64,000 nucleotides of DNA from Clostridia bacterium. Lineage in GTDB: Bacteria; Bacillota; Clostridia; Lachnospirales; Lachnospiraceae. Where the stretch lies: NCBI GenBank assembly GCA_910575725.1, contig CAJTFE010000005.1, positions 120,345-184,344 on the forward strand, in the 5' to 3' direction. A model generated the notes under the pieces. The model was not told the DNA's origin. It saw only the letters and a list, made by a program, of their open reading frames with translations, and did no database searches. Both the position numbers and the translations under genes were made by a program. Positions 26,882 through 36,282 of this stretch are shown one piece after another (the stretch's first letter is position 1; the number at the start of each line of letters is the position of its first letter).

Positions 26882-27769
26882 CTACTGCTGCTTTTTAATT
26901 GCCCGAAGCTCGATGTATCCCCTCTCCCCTCTGGGCTCCAGCTGGATGCGGGGGCTTTCCTCGTCCCACTCGTATCCGATCACAGACGGGTCATAATGGT
27001 CGATGGCATATTGTACGGCAAGAATCGACTGGGAATAATCTTCCTCCCGGAAAGGCTCTCCCTGGACCGCCAGATACTCGGCGGCAGGCAGGGAAATGAC
27101 ATCAAACCCCTCCGGGATTTCCCCATGGTAATCCGCCTCTGCCTCCACGCCCTGTACATAGGTGGAAGTGCCGGGCTTTTTATAGGCTCCCGGCAGCCAC
27201 AGGCAGACCGGCTCCCCGCAGAGGGAATCCATGCTTTTTAATATTCCCCAGACCTCACAGCTCACTTCGTCACAGTATGCAAAATAATCTTCCGCTTTTA
27301 TTCCTCGTTTGATGATGACCTTTCGCTCCGGTTTTTGGATCACCTGGATAAATACGCTCTGGAGATTTTTCATTTCCATATCCAAAACATCCTTTCTCAG
27401 TTCTCCGAATTTCACGCCGTATGGGATAAACAGGGCAATGGGCACCGGATCCTTCAGATATTCCCCTGGCCTGCAGCCGAATTCCCGGTAAAAGGCACGG
27501 ATATACCCGTCCACACTGCCAAACCCACAGTCAAAAGCCGCCTCCGTCACAAGGCACTGTCCCTCCTTCAGCCGCATGGCGGAGCGGGAAAGCCGGAGCC
27601 TGCGGATATATTCTGCCGGCGTCACCCCCAAAAGCTCCTTAAACAGCCGGTAGGAATGCCAGGGAGAAAACAGGGAGACGGCTGACAGCTGTGCCAGTGT
27701 GATATCCGCTTCCAGATGGGCTTCGATATAATCCTGCATCCTCTGGACCGCCGCTGTCTGTTCTTTCAA
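26882..27769 (-). CDS. AraC-family regulator with GyrI-like effector domain
   Basis: 295 residues, starting at a TTG preceded by AAGGAGGTGG. Double HTH at 10-105 (LAQLSAVSLFSPWHSYRLFKEL; VTEAAFDCGFGSVDGYIRAFYREFG). The effector domain from ~130 (KPERKVIIKRGIKAEDYFAYCDEV; ADYHGEIPEGFDVISLPAAEY) resembles GyrI-like ligand domains. It heads the regulator-ATPase-permease unit and is the likely activator of that exporter. Confidence 0.88.
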   Translation of the reverse strand: MKEQTAAVQRMQDYIEAHLEADITLAQLSAVSLFSPWHSYRLFKELLGVTPAEYIRRLRLSRSAMRLKEGQCLVTEAAFDCGFGSVDGYIRAFYREFGCRPGEYLKDPVPIALFIPYGVKFGELRKDVLDMEMKNLQSVFIQVIQKPERKVIIKRGIKAEDYFAYCDEVSCEVWGILKSMDSLCGEPVCLWLPGAYKKPGTSTYVQGVEAEADYHGEIPEGFDVISLPAAEYLAVQGEPFREEDYSQSILAVQYAIDHYDPSVIGYEWDEESPRIQLEPRGERGYIELRAIKKQQ

Positions 27770-27876
27770 AATAAACCACCTCCTTCTTCCTTGGGCTTAT
27801 TATTTTATAATGACCCCTGCTTTTTGTCTCGACTTTTTTTGCTGTTTTCCGATTCTTTAGGGAAACGCTGATTTAA

Positions 27877-30041
27877 TCAGCATTTCCTTAGATAATCAGC
27901 CGTAATGGTCTGTCCATATTCCGCCAGCTCCTGCGGGGTTCCGGTAAAGACTACCTCGCCTCCCATCGTCCCCCCGTCCGGCCCCATGTCAATCACGTAA
28001 TCCGCCAGCTTTACCACATCCATGTTATGTTCGATCACAACCACCGTGTTCCCCTGCTCCACAAAGCCGTCCAGAAGTTTCATAATTGTCTTCACATCGG
28101 AAGCATGGAGCCCGGTGGTGGGTTCATCCAGCACATAGATGTTCCCCTTCTGTCCCAGGTATTTTGCCAGCTTTACCCACTGCCGCTCGCCCCCTGACAG
28201 AGTGGATAAGGGCTGTCCAAGGGAAAGGTAGGGAAGCCCCACCTCCACCATGGCGTGCAGCGCCCTGCAGATTTTCGGACGGCCGGAAAAGAAGCCTTCG
28301 GCCTCCTCTGCGCTCATATCCAGAATCTCCACAATATTTTTCCCTTTGTATAAATAGGAAAGCGCCTCGTTGCTGTAACGGCTCCCGCCGCAAGCCTCGC
28401 AGGTGGTCGTCACCGGGTCCATGAAGACCAGCTCGGTGGTGACAGCCCCCGTCCTTTGCAGACCGGGCAGGCGCCTTTGCTGTTAAAGGAAAATAGGGCG
28501 GCGCTCACGTTGTTTTCTTTCGCCATCTGTTTTCGGATATCATCGAAAAACCCCAGGAAGGTGGCCGGGGTTGAACGCCCGGTGGCTGTCACCGGGGACT
28601 GGTCCACCAGGATGACCTGTTCCGGATACTGCCCGGCAAACACGTCCCGGATCAGGGAGCTTTTCCCGGAGCCTGCCACACCGGTCACCGCAGTCAACAC
28701 ACGCAGGGGGATATCAACGGAAACCTGTTTTAGATTGTGCAGGCTGGCATGTTTGACAGGCAGGAGCCCCTGATAGCTGCCCTGATAGAGAACCTCCCCG
28801 CCGTTTTTTCCTGCCAGCGGCCCCACATCGATCACTTCATCCGCAATGGAGATTACATCCTTATCATGCTCCACCACCAGGACCGTATTCCCCTTATCCC
28901 GGAGGGCACGCAGCAGCCTGGTCATGCGGTGTACATCCCGTGGGTGCATCCCGGTGCTTGGCTCATCGAAAATATAGAGCATGCCCGTGAGGGCGCTCCC
29001 CATGTAGCGCACCAGCTTCAGGCGCTGTGCCTCCCCGCCGGACAAGGTAGCCGCTTCCCGGTTCAGGGAAAGGTAAGGGAGGCCGATCTCGATCATGCGG
29101 GTCAGGGTCATAACCAGGCTCTCCGCCACCGACCTGCCCCTTGGGTCTGTGACTGTCCCCAGAACCCGTTTCAGTTCTGTCAACTCCATCTCACACATCT
29201 CACTGATATCATACCCGGCAATCTTACAGGACAGGGCCGCCCCGTTTAGGCGTTTCCCATGGCAGAGGGGACAGTCGGATTCCCGGACATATTTTGCCAG
29301 CCGGCCTGCAGAAGTTTCCCCAAGTTCGGAGCTGTCCCTTTTTAACAGCAGCCGGCTCATCATGTTGTGGATGCCCTCCACCTGCTTCGACACCCACTTC
29401 CCGCCCGGTTCCTCCGAACCGTACAGCAGAAGGTTCCGTTCCCTTTCGGAATAGTCCTGCCATTTTTTATCCAGGTCAAACAGGCCGCTGTCTGTATACT
29501 GCTTCCAGTACCAGTTCCCCACACGGAACGTGGGCAGCTCCACCATCCCCTCATTCCAGCTTTTATCTTCCTTTATAAGAGGAAGGACGTCCAGCGTCAT
29601 CACCTTCCCCAATCCGGAACACTCCGGACACATGCCCCCCGGATTGTTGAAGGAAAAGCAGGAGGGTGTTCCCACATGGGGTTCCCCGATCCGGGAGTAG
29701 AGCAGCCGCAGGGCGGAATACATGTCGCTGATGGTCCCCACCGTGGAACGGGCGTTGCCCCCAAGGGGGTTCTGGTCAATGATGACCGAGGGGGAAAGGT
29801 TTTCGATTCTTTCCGCCTTTGGTTTCTCATACTTCGGGAGCCTGCCCCGGACATAAGCGCTGTAGGTCTCGTTCATCTGGCGCTGGCTCTCTGCCGCAAT
29901 GGTGTCAAACACGATGCTGGATTTCCCGGAGCCGGAGACCCCGGTGAATACAACGAGCTTTTGTTTTGGTATCTTTAAGGAAATATTTTTCAGATTGTTC
30001 TGGCATAAGCCCTGAATAACGATATGATTCTGATCTGGCAT
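27877..30041 (-). pseudogene. UvrA-like ABC ATPase (drug-resistance class), single-base frameshift
   Basis: About 721 residues if the frame is restored. First half from ATG 30041 (AAAGGAGAA upstream): Walker A GVSGSGKSSIVFD, zinc-type CPECSGLG and CPLCHGKR, signature LSGGEAQRLKL, a second Walker A GVAGSGKSSLIRD and CPVCKGRG. Then a five-G run at 28446-28450 puts the frame into SPPSWSSWTR and stop. Adding one G restores AVTTELVFMDPVTTTC and the C-terminal signature LSGGERQWVKLA and VLDEPTTGLH. It is shorter than housekeeping UvrA (~940), lacking the UvrB-binding insert, and so resembles UvrA2/DrrC-like proteins linked to DNA-drug resistance. Phase variation or sequencing error is possible. Confidence 0.82.
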
Positions 30042-30200
30042 GATGTTCTCCTTTCTGGCCTTTGGCCTGGTCTTAGCAGTATAACAGCATGCCGGAAAAT
30101 GTACTCGACTTTTTTTGCCCTTTTCAGAACAGACAAACTTCATTCCCACTTCTTTATTTTCGAGTCCTCCGTCAAATCTTTAACAGCGTATAGTAACAAT

Positions 30201-30231
30201 AAGAACCTCTGGATTTTTCCAAAGGTTCCTA
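30201..30231 (-). terminator. Intrinsic terminator of the defence-like operon
   Basis: Minus strand: stem AGGAACCTTTGGA / TCCAGAGGTTCTT with two G-U pairs and a 4-nt loop, followed by ATTGTT, just after the stop of the 655-aa gene. Confidence 0.7.
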
Positions 30232-30236
30232 TTGCA

Positions 30237-32204
30237 TTATGATACCAATATTTTTTTGTTAATTGAAATCAGCTCGGATAACTCGTCCAATTCAATAAAT
30301 GTTACTTTCTTTCCAGACAACCTTGCCAAGTGTCTCAAAGTTCCTTTAAATCCTGCATCAATATATTGCGGAATGACTACTGCTATTATTTGACAACGAG
30401 CATCTATCATTCCCTGCTCCACAAACTGACGAATTATCTCCTGCCCTTCTCCTGATGTTGATAATAGTGGTTTTCTTATTTTTTCATCATCATTAACAGA
30501 TTTTCTAGGTCGGTTTTCACTATTCTTTTTTATGATACCCTTTAAATCATATGCTTTATTTCCAATTTTCACTTCCGCAGCAACATCCCCATACTCCATG
30601 CCTTTGTGAGGTTGTGGACGATAGCCTGGTAAAATGGTATAAAAAACTTTAGGTAAACATGCCATTCCATCATTTTCAGTACATTTTTCAATTTTTGCAT
30701 ATGAACAGGTTCCAGAACCACATTTCTCATTCATATTTACCGCATAAGCTTTCACTCTATGTGTAAGGGCCACTGAATCATGTTTAAAGCATTCTATTGC
30801 TGCAAATGGAATTGCAACTTCTGTTTGCAAATTCTCTGTTCCATTAACAATATATCCCATATCGCCTACAATGCAGATATTATATTCTAAAGAATAGTCT
30901 TTAAATATTTTCTGAATATTTTTATTGATCATACTTACCAATATAGATCTTGGAACATACCAATTTACAATCTCACAAGTATCATGACCATCCGCACATT
31001 TAATTTTTAAGGGTGCCCCACACTCACATTCTTTTATTATCCCCCTTCCCATCTTCAACTCTGTTCCACATTCAGTGCAATATGGAGTCTCATAAGAATC
31101 ACAAGTTTTGCAATATATTCTCGGAAACTTGATAAACCATTTACTATTATCCAATACCGATAATTTATCTACCGGAATCTGGAACTCATACTCGTCTCTA
31201 TCAAGAGAAGCTATAATTTGTGTCAAATACCAATTCAGTTGTGTAATTTCAATTCCGCTTGCCCCTGTCCATTTTATTTCCTGTCCTACTTCTTTAAAAA
31301 TTTCTTCAGCTGGCTTCCCTTTTAATTTTTCAATTTCCTCCAAAATAATTTTAATCGAATTTTCAGACCACTCAAACAGAACAGAAGCTGGCAAATGTTT
31401 ATAAATTCCAATACTGCCGTTTCTAACATTATATTTAATCGTAGCATCAATATTCTCGGTAATTGCCGAGATAAAACTCCCAGATGTATCAATTCTCTCA
31501 GAACGAATTCTGCTAATCTCTTCTTCTTGATCAGGCGTAATTCCCCCAGCTCTTGACACAATTGTTTTCTCTCCACCTTTTCCCTGCAACACAATTCTGC
31601 TTATGGCCTTAGAATTTGTGCATTTGTCAATTGCTGATTTTGGGGGCTTTATTTGTGTTACCGGGTTTTTAAATAAATCAGCAATGTATTTTGTCATAAA
31701 AGCCGTCATTTTCTCATGTTTACTAATGCAGGCAAGATATGTTGATGCCTTTCCAATCCATAAGCATCCTCTATGTTGTTCCCATACACTGGCATTTTGC
31801 CCATCCTCATTAACATAAGTATATTCTTTGCTATAAACATATAAAACTTCTGTACGGTCCTCATATTCTTTTACAGATAAAATTTTTAATTTTCTATATC
31901 CAGAAACAGAAAGATATTCCTCCTCCACATTTTCCAGGGAATTAACAATACCATAATCTGAATCTTTCAACGATGATTGAAATGTCCATAACGTAAACGT
32001 TACTCGGTCACCATAAATATAATCATTTACATATTGCTCTATTTCCTCATCCGAAAGGATCCCATAAGATAATATCTTATCTATTATTGTATTCTTTTCC
32101 TTTCCGTTAACTTCTTTTTCTTCTATTCCCTTTTTTACTGCAATATCATGTAAAGCATACCAAGGCAAAGTTCGTAGTTTTTTGTTTTTTACTGATGTAT
32201 CCAA
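30237..32204 (-). CDS. Zinc-ribbon protein with a PD-(D/E)xK-like C-terminus, third gene of an AAA15-RloB operon
   Basis: 655 residues from a TTG at 32204, chosen because AAAGGGGGAG lies 6 bp upstream and the start is 13 bp after the RloB stop; the frame open to 32339 would overlap RloB by 120 bp. No family recognised. Residues ~1-360 are mixed and charged. Residues 365-410 hold CKTC, CTEC, CEC, C and C, likely one or two zinc ribbons. More Cys (CGSGTC...KC...AC) lie near 495-520. The end has YGD (~540), then AYDLKGIIKK (DxK ~553-555), a glutamine-containing helix (GQEIIRQFVEQG) and IIAVVIPQYIDAG...KKVTFIEL, which reads like a restriction-endonuclease fold. Probable effector nuclease, but not proven. 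Confidence 0.65.
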   Translation of the reverse strand: MDTSVKNKKLRTLPWYALHDIAVKKGIEEKEVNGKEKNTIIDKILSYGILSDEEIEQYVNDYIYGDRVTFTLWTFQSSLKDSDYGIVNSLENVEEEYLSVSGYRKLKILSVKEYEDRTEVLYVYSKEYTYVNEDGQNASVWEQHRGCLWIGKASTYLACISKHEKMTAFMTKYIADLFKNPVTQIKPPKSAIDKCTNSKAISRIVLQGKGGEKTIVSRAGGITPDQEEEISRIRSERIDTSGSFISAITENIDATIKYNVRNGSIGIYKHLPASVLFEWSENSIKIILEEIEKLKGKPAEEIFKEVGQEIKWTGASGIEITQLNWYLTQIIASLDRDEYEFQIPVDKLSVLDNSKWFIKFPRIYCKTCDSYETPYCTECGTELKMGRGIIKECECGAPLKIKCADGHDTCEIVNWYVPRSILVSMINKNIQKIFKDYSLEYNICIVGDMGYIVNGTENLQTEVAIPFAAIECFKHDSVALTHRVKAYAVNMNEKCGSGTCSYAKIEKCTENDGMACLPKVFYTILPGYRPQPHKGMEYGDVAAEVKIGNKAYDLKGIIKKNSENRPRKSVNDDEKIRKPLLSTSGEGQEIIRQFVEQGMIDARCQIIAVVIPQYIDAGFKGTLRHLARLSGKKVTFIELDELSELISINKKILVS

Positions 32205-32217
32205 ATACTCTCCCCCT

Positions 32218-32928
32218 TTAATTGCAAGCTTCCTTAAATCTCTGTGCAACATGCTCCGGCAAATACTTAACCAGTTCTTCCACCAACTCATACACCTTCG
32301 TTCCCGGCGCAATTTCTGCTGGTGTCTTACTTTTACCATCGTTTATGATACGTTTGGCATATCGAATTGCCAGCTTTGGATTTCCTTTTTCCGTCAAAAT
32401 ATCAAAAATATCTTTCATATTTTTCTGATATTTTCCAATCCCCAATTCCCTGAATTGATCATTCAGAAATGCTATGTATTCCCCCCGGTGATTATTCGCT
32501 GTATAATATGCAAAATGCAAAAGAAACCAGAACTCAATACATTCATTACTCCATGCTGTATGATATTGAAGTTGAGAACTTTCTTTATTTAAGTTCTCTG
32601 CCCGATTGACAACACCATTAAAATCATCTGCCGGAAAGCTGTCTTTATCATAAACGCACCAAATCTGGCCCTTTTGGATTTTGTTCTTCTTTACATATCT
32701 TTCCGCCATTCCGATTACTCGCATCGTTTCTGCCTGACAGGGTTCTATTTCAATTAGAACCATATCCTTATAAATCGGATTATCTTCAATCAGCTTTTTG
32801 AATCCCATAAAATACAGAGGTTCTGTCTGCTGCCCCTCGCAGAAGATATAGTATCTGTACTGCTTCATTTCCAGATACTCCTGACGGCGCTTCTTTTTCC
32901 ACTTCTCCATTCCGGCTTTTTTAGGCAT
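32218..32928 (-). CDS. RloB-family protein (AbiLii-like)
   Basis: 236 residues. Motifs: YIFCEGQQTEPLYFMGFKKL near the N-terminus (conserved Glu of a TOPRIM-like fold), WCVYDKDSFPADDF (Asp pair) and SNECIEFWFLLHFAYY, the hallmarks of RloB. The ATG lies inside the end of the AAA ATPase gene (8-bp overlap). RloB partners AAA15 ATPases in AbiL-type abortive infection and in Rlo modules next to restriction systems. The catalytic role is unproven; TOPRIM folds suggest nuclease or nucleotide chemistry. Confidence 0.85.
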   Translation of the reverse strand: MPKKAGMEKWKKKRRQEYLEMKQYRYYIFCEGQQTEPLYFMGFKKLIEDNPIYKDMVLIEIEPCQAETMRVIGMAERYVKKNKIQKGQIWCVYDKDSFPADDFNGVVNRAENLNKESSQLQYHTAWSNECIEFWFLLHFAYYTANNHRGEYIAFLNDQFRELGIGKYQKNMKDIFDILTEKGNPKLAIRYAKRIINDGKSKTPAEIAPGTKVYELVEELVKYLPEHVAQRFKEACN

Positions 32929-34147
32929 TGACCTTCCCCCAATCTATAATTCTTTTGAGATACGGATCAGCGCCATATTTTCCTTCCAGATATTGCTTAT
33001 CGAATTTGGCATCCTTACGAACAGATTCGCCTTTTTCGTTCTTAAATTCCACCAATGAATACAATTTAGAGTTTTGAGCATTCCCTTTTGCCACGAACCA
33101 GATTTCATCCCTTCGAAACACTTCATTGTTCATTGTAGACAGATCATGGGATGTGAAGATTAATTGTGCTTTCTTTTTATTAATACTCATATCATTAAAC
33201 ATCATAATAATATGACGCAGCAAAACAGGATGTATCTTTGCATCCAGTTCATCAATAACCAAAACGGTTCCCGTAAGTAAACATCCAGCAATAAATGGCA
33301 TTAAACCAAATAATTTCCTTGTCCCGCTGGATTCTTCCAGTAAGTTTAACTCCGTCTCATAGCCATCCACCAAATGCTTTGTATACACATCGATTCTGTC
33401 ATTTTCATCCTCAACTACACGAAAATCCACGATATCCAGATCCATTTCCTGTATCATGTCAAGCATAAGCTGCTTCACATCCTCTGAATTTGATACTGCC
33501 ATACGAAGTTCTTCAATCGGATTACCATAGTTTAAAAAATCAATTCCGTATTCAAACCAATCCAGAACATCTTTTACTACCTCATTTTTTTTATAAGTGA
33601 TCCCAAGATAAGACAGCAACGGTAATGTCGCGGACAAGTCCTCACTGGCTTTCAGTTTGGAAAATACACCTTTTAAAGAAATTTCTTCCGTATCCCGTTC
33701 GAAAAGCGCTGAACGTCGTCCCGTGTCCAATTTTACACGGTCCAAACTTTCATAATTTACAACATCCTTCATGATATGGAGTTTATACCGATACTCCGCA
33801 ATTTCTGTACGGAAAAAAATTTCAAACTCTGTTGGCTGGCTTTTCGTTTTTTTTGAGAATGCAAAAGGTTCGATGAGCAGCCTTTTCTGAAGAAATATAC
33901 GTTCCTCCTTATCACCAGTTGCATATAATGGACGAAGTACTTTTGAAGCCAACGTATGCATTGCCTCCAATACGTTTGACTTTCCACCTCCATTTGGCCC
34001 ATATATTGCAGAAATCGGCAAAAACAATTCTCCATCTTTATCACGAATTATATTATTTTCATGTTCAGAGATAGTAGCTGCCTGCATATCAAAGGTCATT
34101 TCATCCCGAATGCTTTTATAATTTTTCACTGTAAATTGGCACAGCAT
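32921..34147 (-). CDS. AAA15-family ATPase (RloA/AbiLi-like)
   Basis: 408 residues from ATG 34147 (GGAGGG upstream). The N-terminal strand FTVKNYKSIRDEMTFDM is typical of OLD/RloA ATPases. Walker A is YGPNGGGKSNVLEAM near residue 50, the signature-like region LLEESSGTRKLFGLMPF, Walker B GTVLVIDELDAKIHP, then QLIFTSHDLSTMN. It ends with KYGADPYLKRI. It has no C-terminal TOPRIM; that part is supplied by the separate RloB gene. Sensor or motor of the three-gene system. Confidence 0.88.
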   Translation of the reverse strand: MLCQFTVKNYKSIRDEMTFDMQAATISEHENNIIRDKDGELFLPISAIYGPNGGGKSNVLEAMHTLASKVLRPLYATGDKEERIFLQKRLLIEPFAFSKKTKSQPTEFEIFFRTEIAEYRYKLHIMKDVVNYESLDRVKLDTGRRSALFERDTEEISLKGVFSKLKASEDLSATLPLLSYLGITYKKNEVVKDVLDWFEYGIDFLNYGNPIEELRMAVSNSEDVKQLMLDMIQEMDLDIVDFRVVEDENDRIDVYTKHLVDGYETELNLLEESSGTRKLFGLMPFIAGCLLTGTVLVIDELDAKIHPVLLRHIIMMFNDMSINKKKAQLIFTSHDLSTMNNEVFRRDEIWFVAKGNAQNSKLYSLVEFKNEKGESVRKDAKFDKQYLEGKYGADPYLKRIIDWGKVNA

Positions 34148-34184
34148 CTCTTTTTCCCTCCAGTTTATGTGTCTTTCAATATCT

Positions 34185-34237
34185 ATTATACTCATTTTTA
34201 AAATTTTGTAAACAACATATGAGATATTTTCTCATAT
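34185..34237 (-). promoter_or_regulatory. Promoter and dyad of the AAA15-RloB operon
   Basis: Minus strand: -35 TTTACA (34212-34207), 16-bp spacer, -10 TATAAT (34190-34185), about 38 bp upstream of the start codon. Directly upstream of the -35 is a perfect 8-bp dyad ATATGAGA-TATTT-TCTCATAT (34217-34237). It could be an operator or activator site; no regulator gene is adjacent. Confidence 0.65.
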
Positions 34238-34357
34238 TTATTGTTGAAATTGTTCATCAAAACAGGACATCCAACATATATCCTATGTCGAATGTCCCTC
34301 ATTTAAGGACTTTCCATTTTCTGTTACATCCCTTCTCCATGCTGTTTTTAACAGCAT

Positions 34358-35236
34358 TTACTCCCCCTCTATTCCCGCCATCCTCCCATGCCCCACCAGA
34401 AACTCAGCGCTCAGTGTTTCCACCACAAGCCTGTACGTTCCCGGTTCCAGCGTACCGTAAATATTCAGATTATAGGTCTCGCTGGCGCTCTCCCCGTTCG
34501 GAAGGATATGGGCGATATCCTGGAATCCCACGTTATCCGCCCTTACCGGTACCGTATACCACTGGCCGTCTATCTGCTTCTGGATAGAAAAGTATTCCCC
34601 GTAGGAAAATTCCTCCTCGCTGTTATTGGTAATCCGTACCGTAATCTCGCTTGTCCCTATGTCCTCCACCGTCAAAGTCAGACCCTCCGGGACTTCTGCC
34701 GTCTGCTCATCCGCTTTCAGAAGGAAGATCGTATGGTATGCCGATAAACGCCCCACATTGGGAAAATTCAGGGCATTCCAGGTATCCTCATCCTTGCCTT
34801 CCATCTGTTCCCATAAACCAGACAAATCCGTATCCCCATAATAAACCGCCCCGTCATTCTTAAGCCAGACACCGCCGGAGGCCGTCACGGAAATGTCAAA
34901 GCCATCCTGACTGCTGACCCAGAACCCGTAAAAGGGAGGCTCCATCTGGGAGAGGGCATCTTCCTCTGCCGCCTGGAGGGGGATACCATTAATTTTTTTA
35001 ATCACTTCCTTCTCCGCACCGCTGTCATACAGCGTCCTGACCGCAACCGTTTCCCCGTCAAAATAATACATCTGGAAAGCGCTTGTGTCCGGGCTTGCCC
35101 CGGCAAGGATATTTCCACCTTTGTCATTTCTTCTGCCATTTCGTATTCCATACAAAACCGCCGCCAGAATAAGCAGAGAGAGTATCAAAACTGTTATATA
35201 TTTCTTCCTCCAAAGTACTTTTTCTGTTTTCACCAA
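34358..35236 (-). CDS. Membrane-anchored extracytoplasmic protein with Ig-like (Big_14-type) domain
   Basis: 292 residues, starting at a TTG (or GTG 3 bp later) after AAAGGAA. One membrane helix at residues ~13-30 after a basic start, so the rest is outside the cell. The C-terminal ~100 residues (SEITVRITNNSEEEFSYGEYFSIQKQ; HILPNGESASETYNLN; GTLEPGTYRLVVETL) match the immunoglobulin-like domain I know as Big_14. The middle part is unrecognised. It lies downstream of dispersed motif copy B and near a cell-wall amidase, which suggests an envelope role. Confidence 0.7.
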   Translation of the reverse strand: MVKTEKVLWRKKYITVLILSLLILAAVLYGIRNGRRNDKGGNILAGASPDTSAFQMYYFDGETVAVRTLYDSGAEKEVIKKINGIPLQAAEEDALSQMEPPFYGFWVSSQDGFDISVTASGGVWLKNDGAVYYGDTDLSGLWEQMEGKDEDTWNALNFPNVGRLSAYHTIFLLKADEQTAEVPEGLTLTVEDIGTSEITVRITNNSEEEFSYGEYFSIQKQIDGQWYTVPVRADNVGFQDIAHILPNGESASETYNLNIYGTLEPGTYRLVVETLSAEFLVGHGRMAGIEGE

Positions 35237-35260
35237 TGTTTTCCTTTCTGATGGTTTCTT

Positions 35261-35295
35261 TTATTATTACTCTATTGACCGATTCTGGGAAGCCC
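35261..35295 (-). repeat. Dispersed intergenic motif, copy B
   Basis: Minus-strand reading GGGCTTCCCAGAATCGGTCA then ATAGAGTAATAATAA, ending about 25 bp before the start of the Ig-domain gene. A TTCCCA box and an ATAATA box 16-17 bp apart give it a promoter-like layout. Shares extra flanking identity (TTTCAG) with copy C'. Confidence 0.6.
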
Positions 35296-35309
35296 TGAAA
35301 TAAGCAACA

Positions 35310-36137
35310 CTACCCCACTTTTCCTTCCAGCCCTTCTACAATCCCCTCCACCAGCTCCTGGGCCAGCTTTCCCTGGTATTCCCCTGATATCAGTTGATTC
35401 CTCTCATTATAATTGGAAAGGTATCCTGTTTCCACCAATACGGCAGGAACCGTTGTATTTTTCAAAATATAGTAGCCGGAAGGCTTTGCATTCCTCGAAA
35501 CAATCTCCCCACTCTTTTCTATGGTATCCAAAATCCTTTCGGCATAATATTTCCCGTTCTCCGCCCCTTTGCAGTAATAGCATTCCAGGCCGTAGATCGA
35601 ACTGTCTTTCTCATAATAGTTGCAGTGGATACTGACAAAAAGATCCGCTTTTTCTCCGTTTGCAACCCGTACCCTTTCCTCCAGCTTTATAAATATATCC
35701 TGCTCCCTTGTAAGGACCACACAGATGCCCTGGTTCTCCAACAGCTCTCTCATTTTCAACACAACAGCCAGGTTGATTTCCTTTTCCGTGGCCGTCTGCT
35801 CCACGGTTCCTCCGTCCTCCCCGCCGTGTCCGGCATCCAGGACTACCGTATATTTTTCCTGCTCTGGAAATTCCGTGTCCGGTTTATTTTCTTCCACGCC
35901 GGGTACGGCTTCCCGAACGGAATCTGCCTTAAGAGCAGATTCCTTATGATCTTTGCGAAAAAAATCCCGGATATACAGACAGCCGCAGACCATCAGAAGA
36001 AGCATGACTGCCAGGACAGCCGCCACGATTCCCCGGACTGTATAGGCTATAATCCTCCGCCGTAGTCTGGCAATCCTCTTTTCTCTTTTTCTCCGGCTCT
36101 CTGCCTTCCAGACCGGCTGTCTTCTCCTTTGCTCCAT
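35310..36137 (-). CDS. N-acetylmuramoyl-L-alanine amidase (Amidase_3, CwlD-like)
   Basis: 275 residues from ATG 36137 (AGGAGC upstream; an ATG at 36185 is an alternative). Basic N-terminus, one membrane span (~34-56), then the amidase_3 domain from ~95: zinc ligands in VLDAGHGGEDGG (His), TEKEINL (Glu) and VSIHCNYYEK (His), and catalytic Glu in AVLVETGYLSN. It cleaves the bond between muramic acid and the stem peptide. Acts outside the membrane. CwlD-like enzymes act on spore cortex, but a vegetative role is equally possible. Confidence 0.9.
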   Translation of the reverse strand: MEQRRRQPVWKAESRRKREKRIARLRRRIIAYTVRGIVAAVLAVMLLLMVCGCLYIRDFFRKDHKESALKADSVREAVPGVEENKPDTEFPEQEKYTVVLDAGHGGEDGGTVEQTATEKEINLAVVLKMRELLENQGICVVLTREQDIFIKLEERVRVANGEKADLFVSIHCNYYEKDSSIYGLECYYCKGAENGKYYAERILDTIEKSGEIVSRNAKPSGYYILKNTTVPAVLVETGYLSNYNERNQLISGEYQGKLAQELVEGIVEGLEGKVG

Positions 36138-36188
36138 ATCCGCTCCTGCATCTGTCTCTTTCTGGGATTTACAAAAAACAGCCAATTA

Positions 36189-36227
36189 AGCATGTCAAAG
36201 CCTCTGTTTCACGGACCCTGACATGCT
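36189..36227 (-). terminator. Terminator downstream of the 365-aa lipoprotein's upstream neighbour or read-through hairpin
   Basis: Nine-bp stem AGCATGTCA / TGACATGCT (36189-36197 with 36219-36227). On the plus strand it has no T-run; on the minus strand it lies just upstream of the lipoprotein gene's stop-distal end and is followed toward lower coordinates by mixed sequence. On the minus strand it sits between the amidase start and the next gene's stop, so its direction is uncertain. Confidence 0.35.
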
Positions 36228-36282
36228 CACCTGGCATAATTATGGTATGATTCCATATATTCCGGCAGCGGAAAAATACTGT

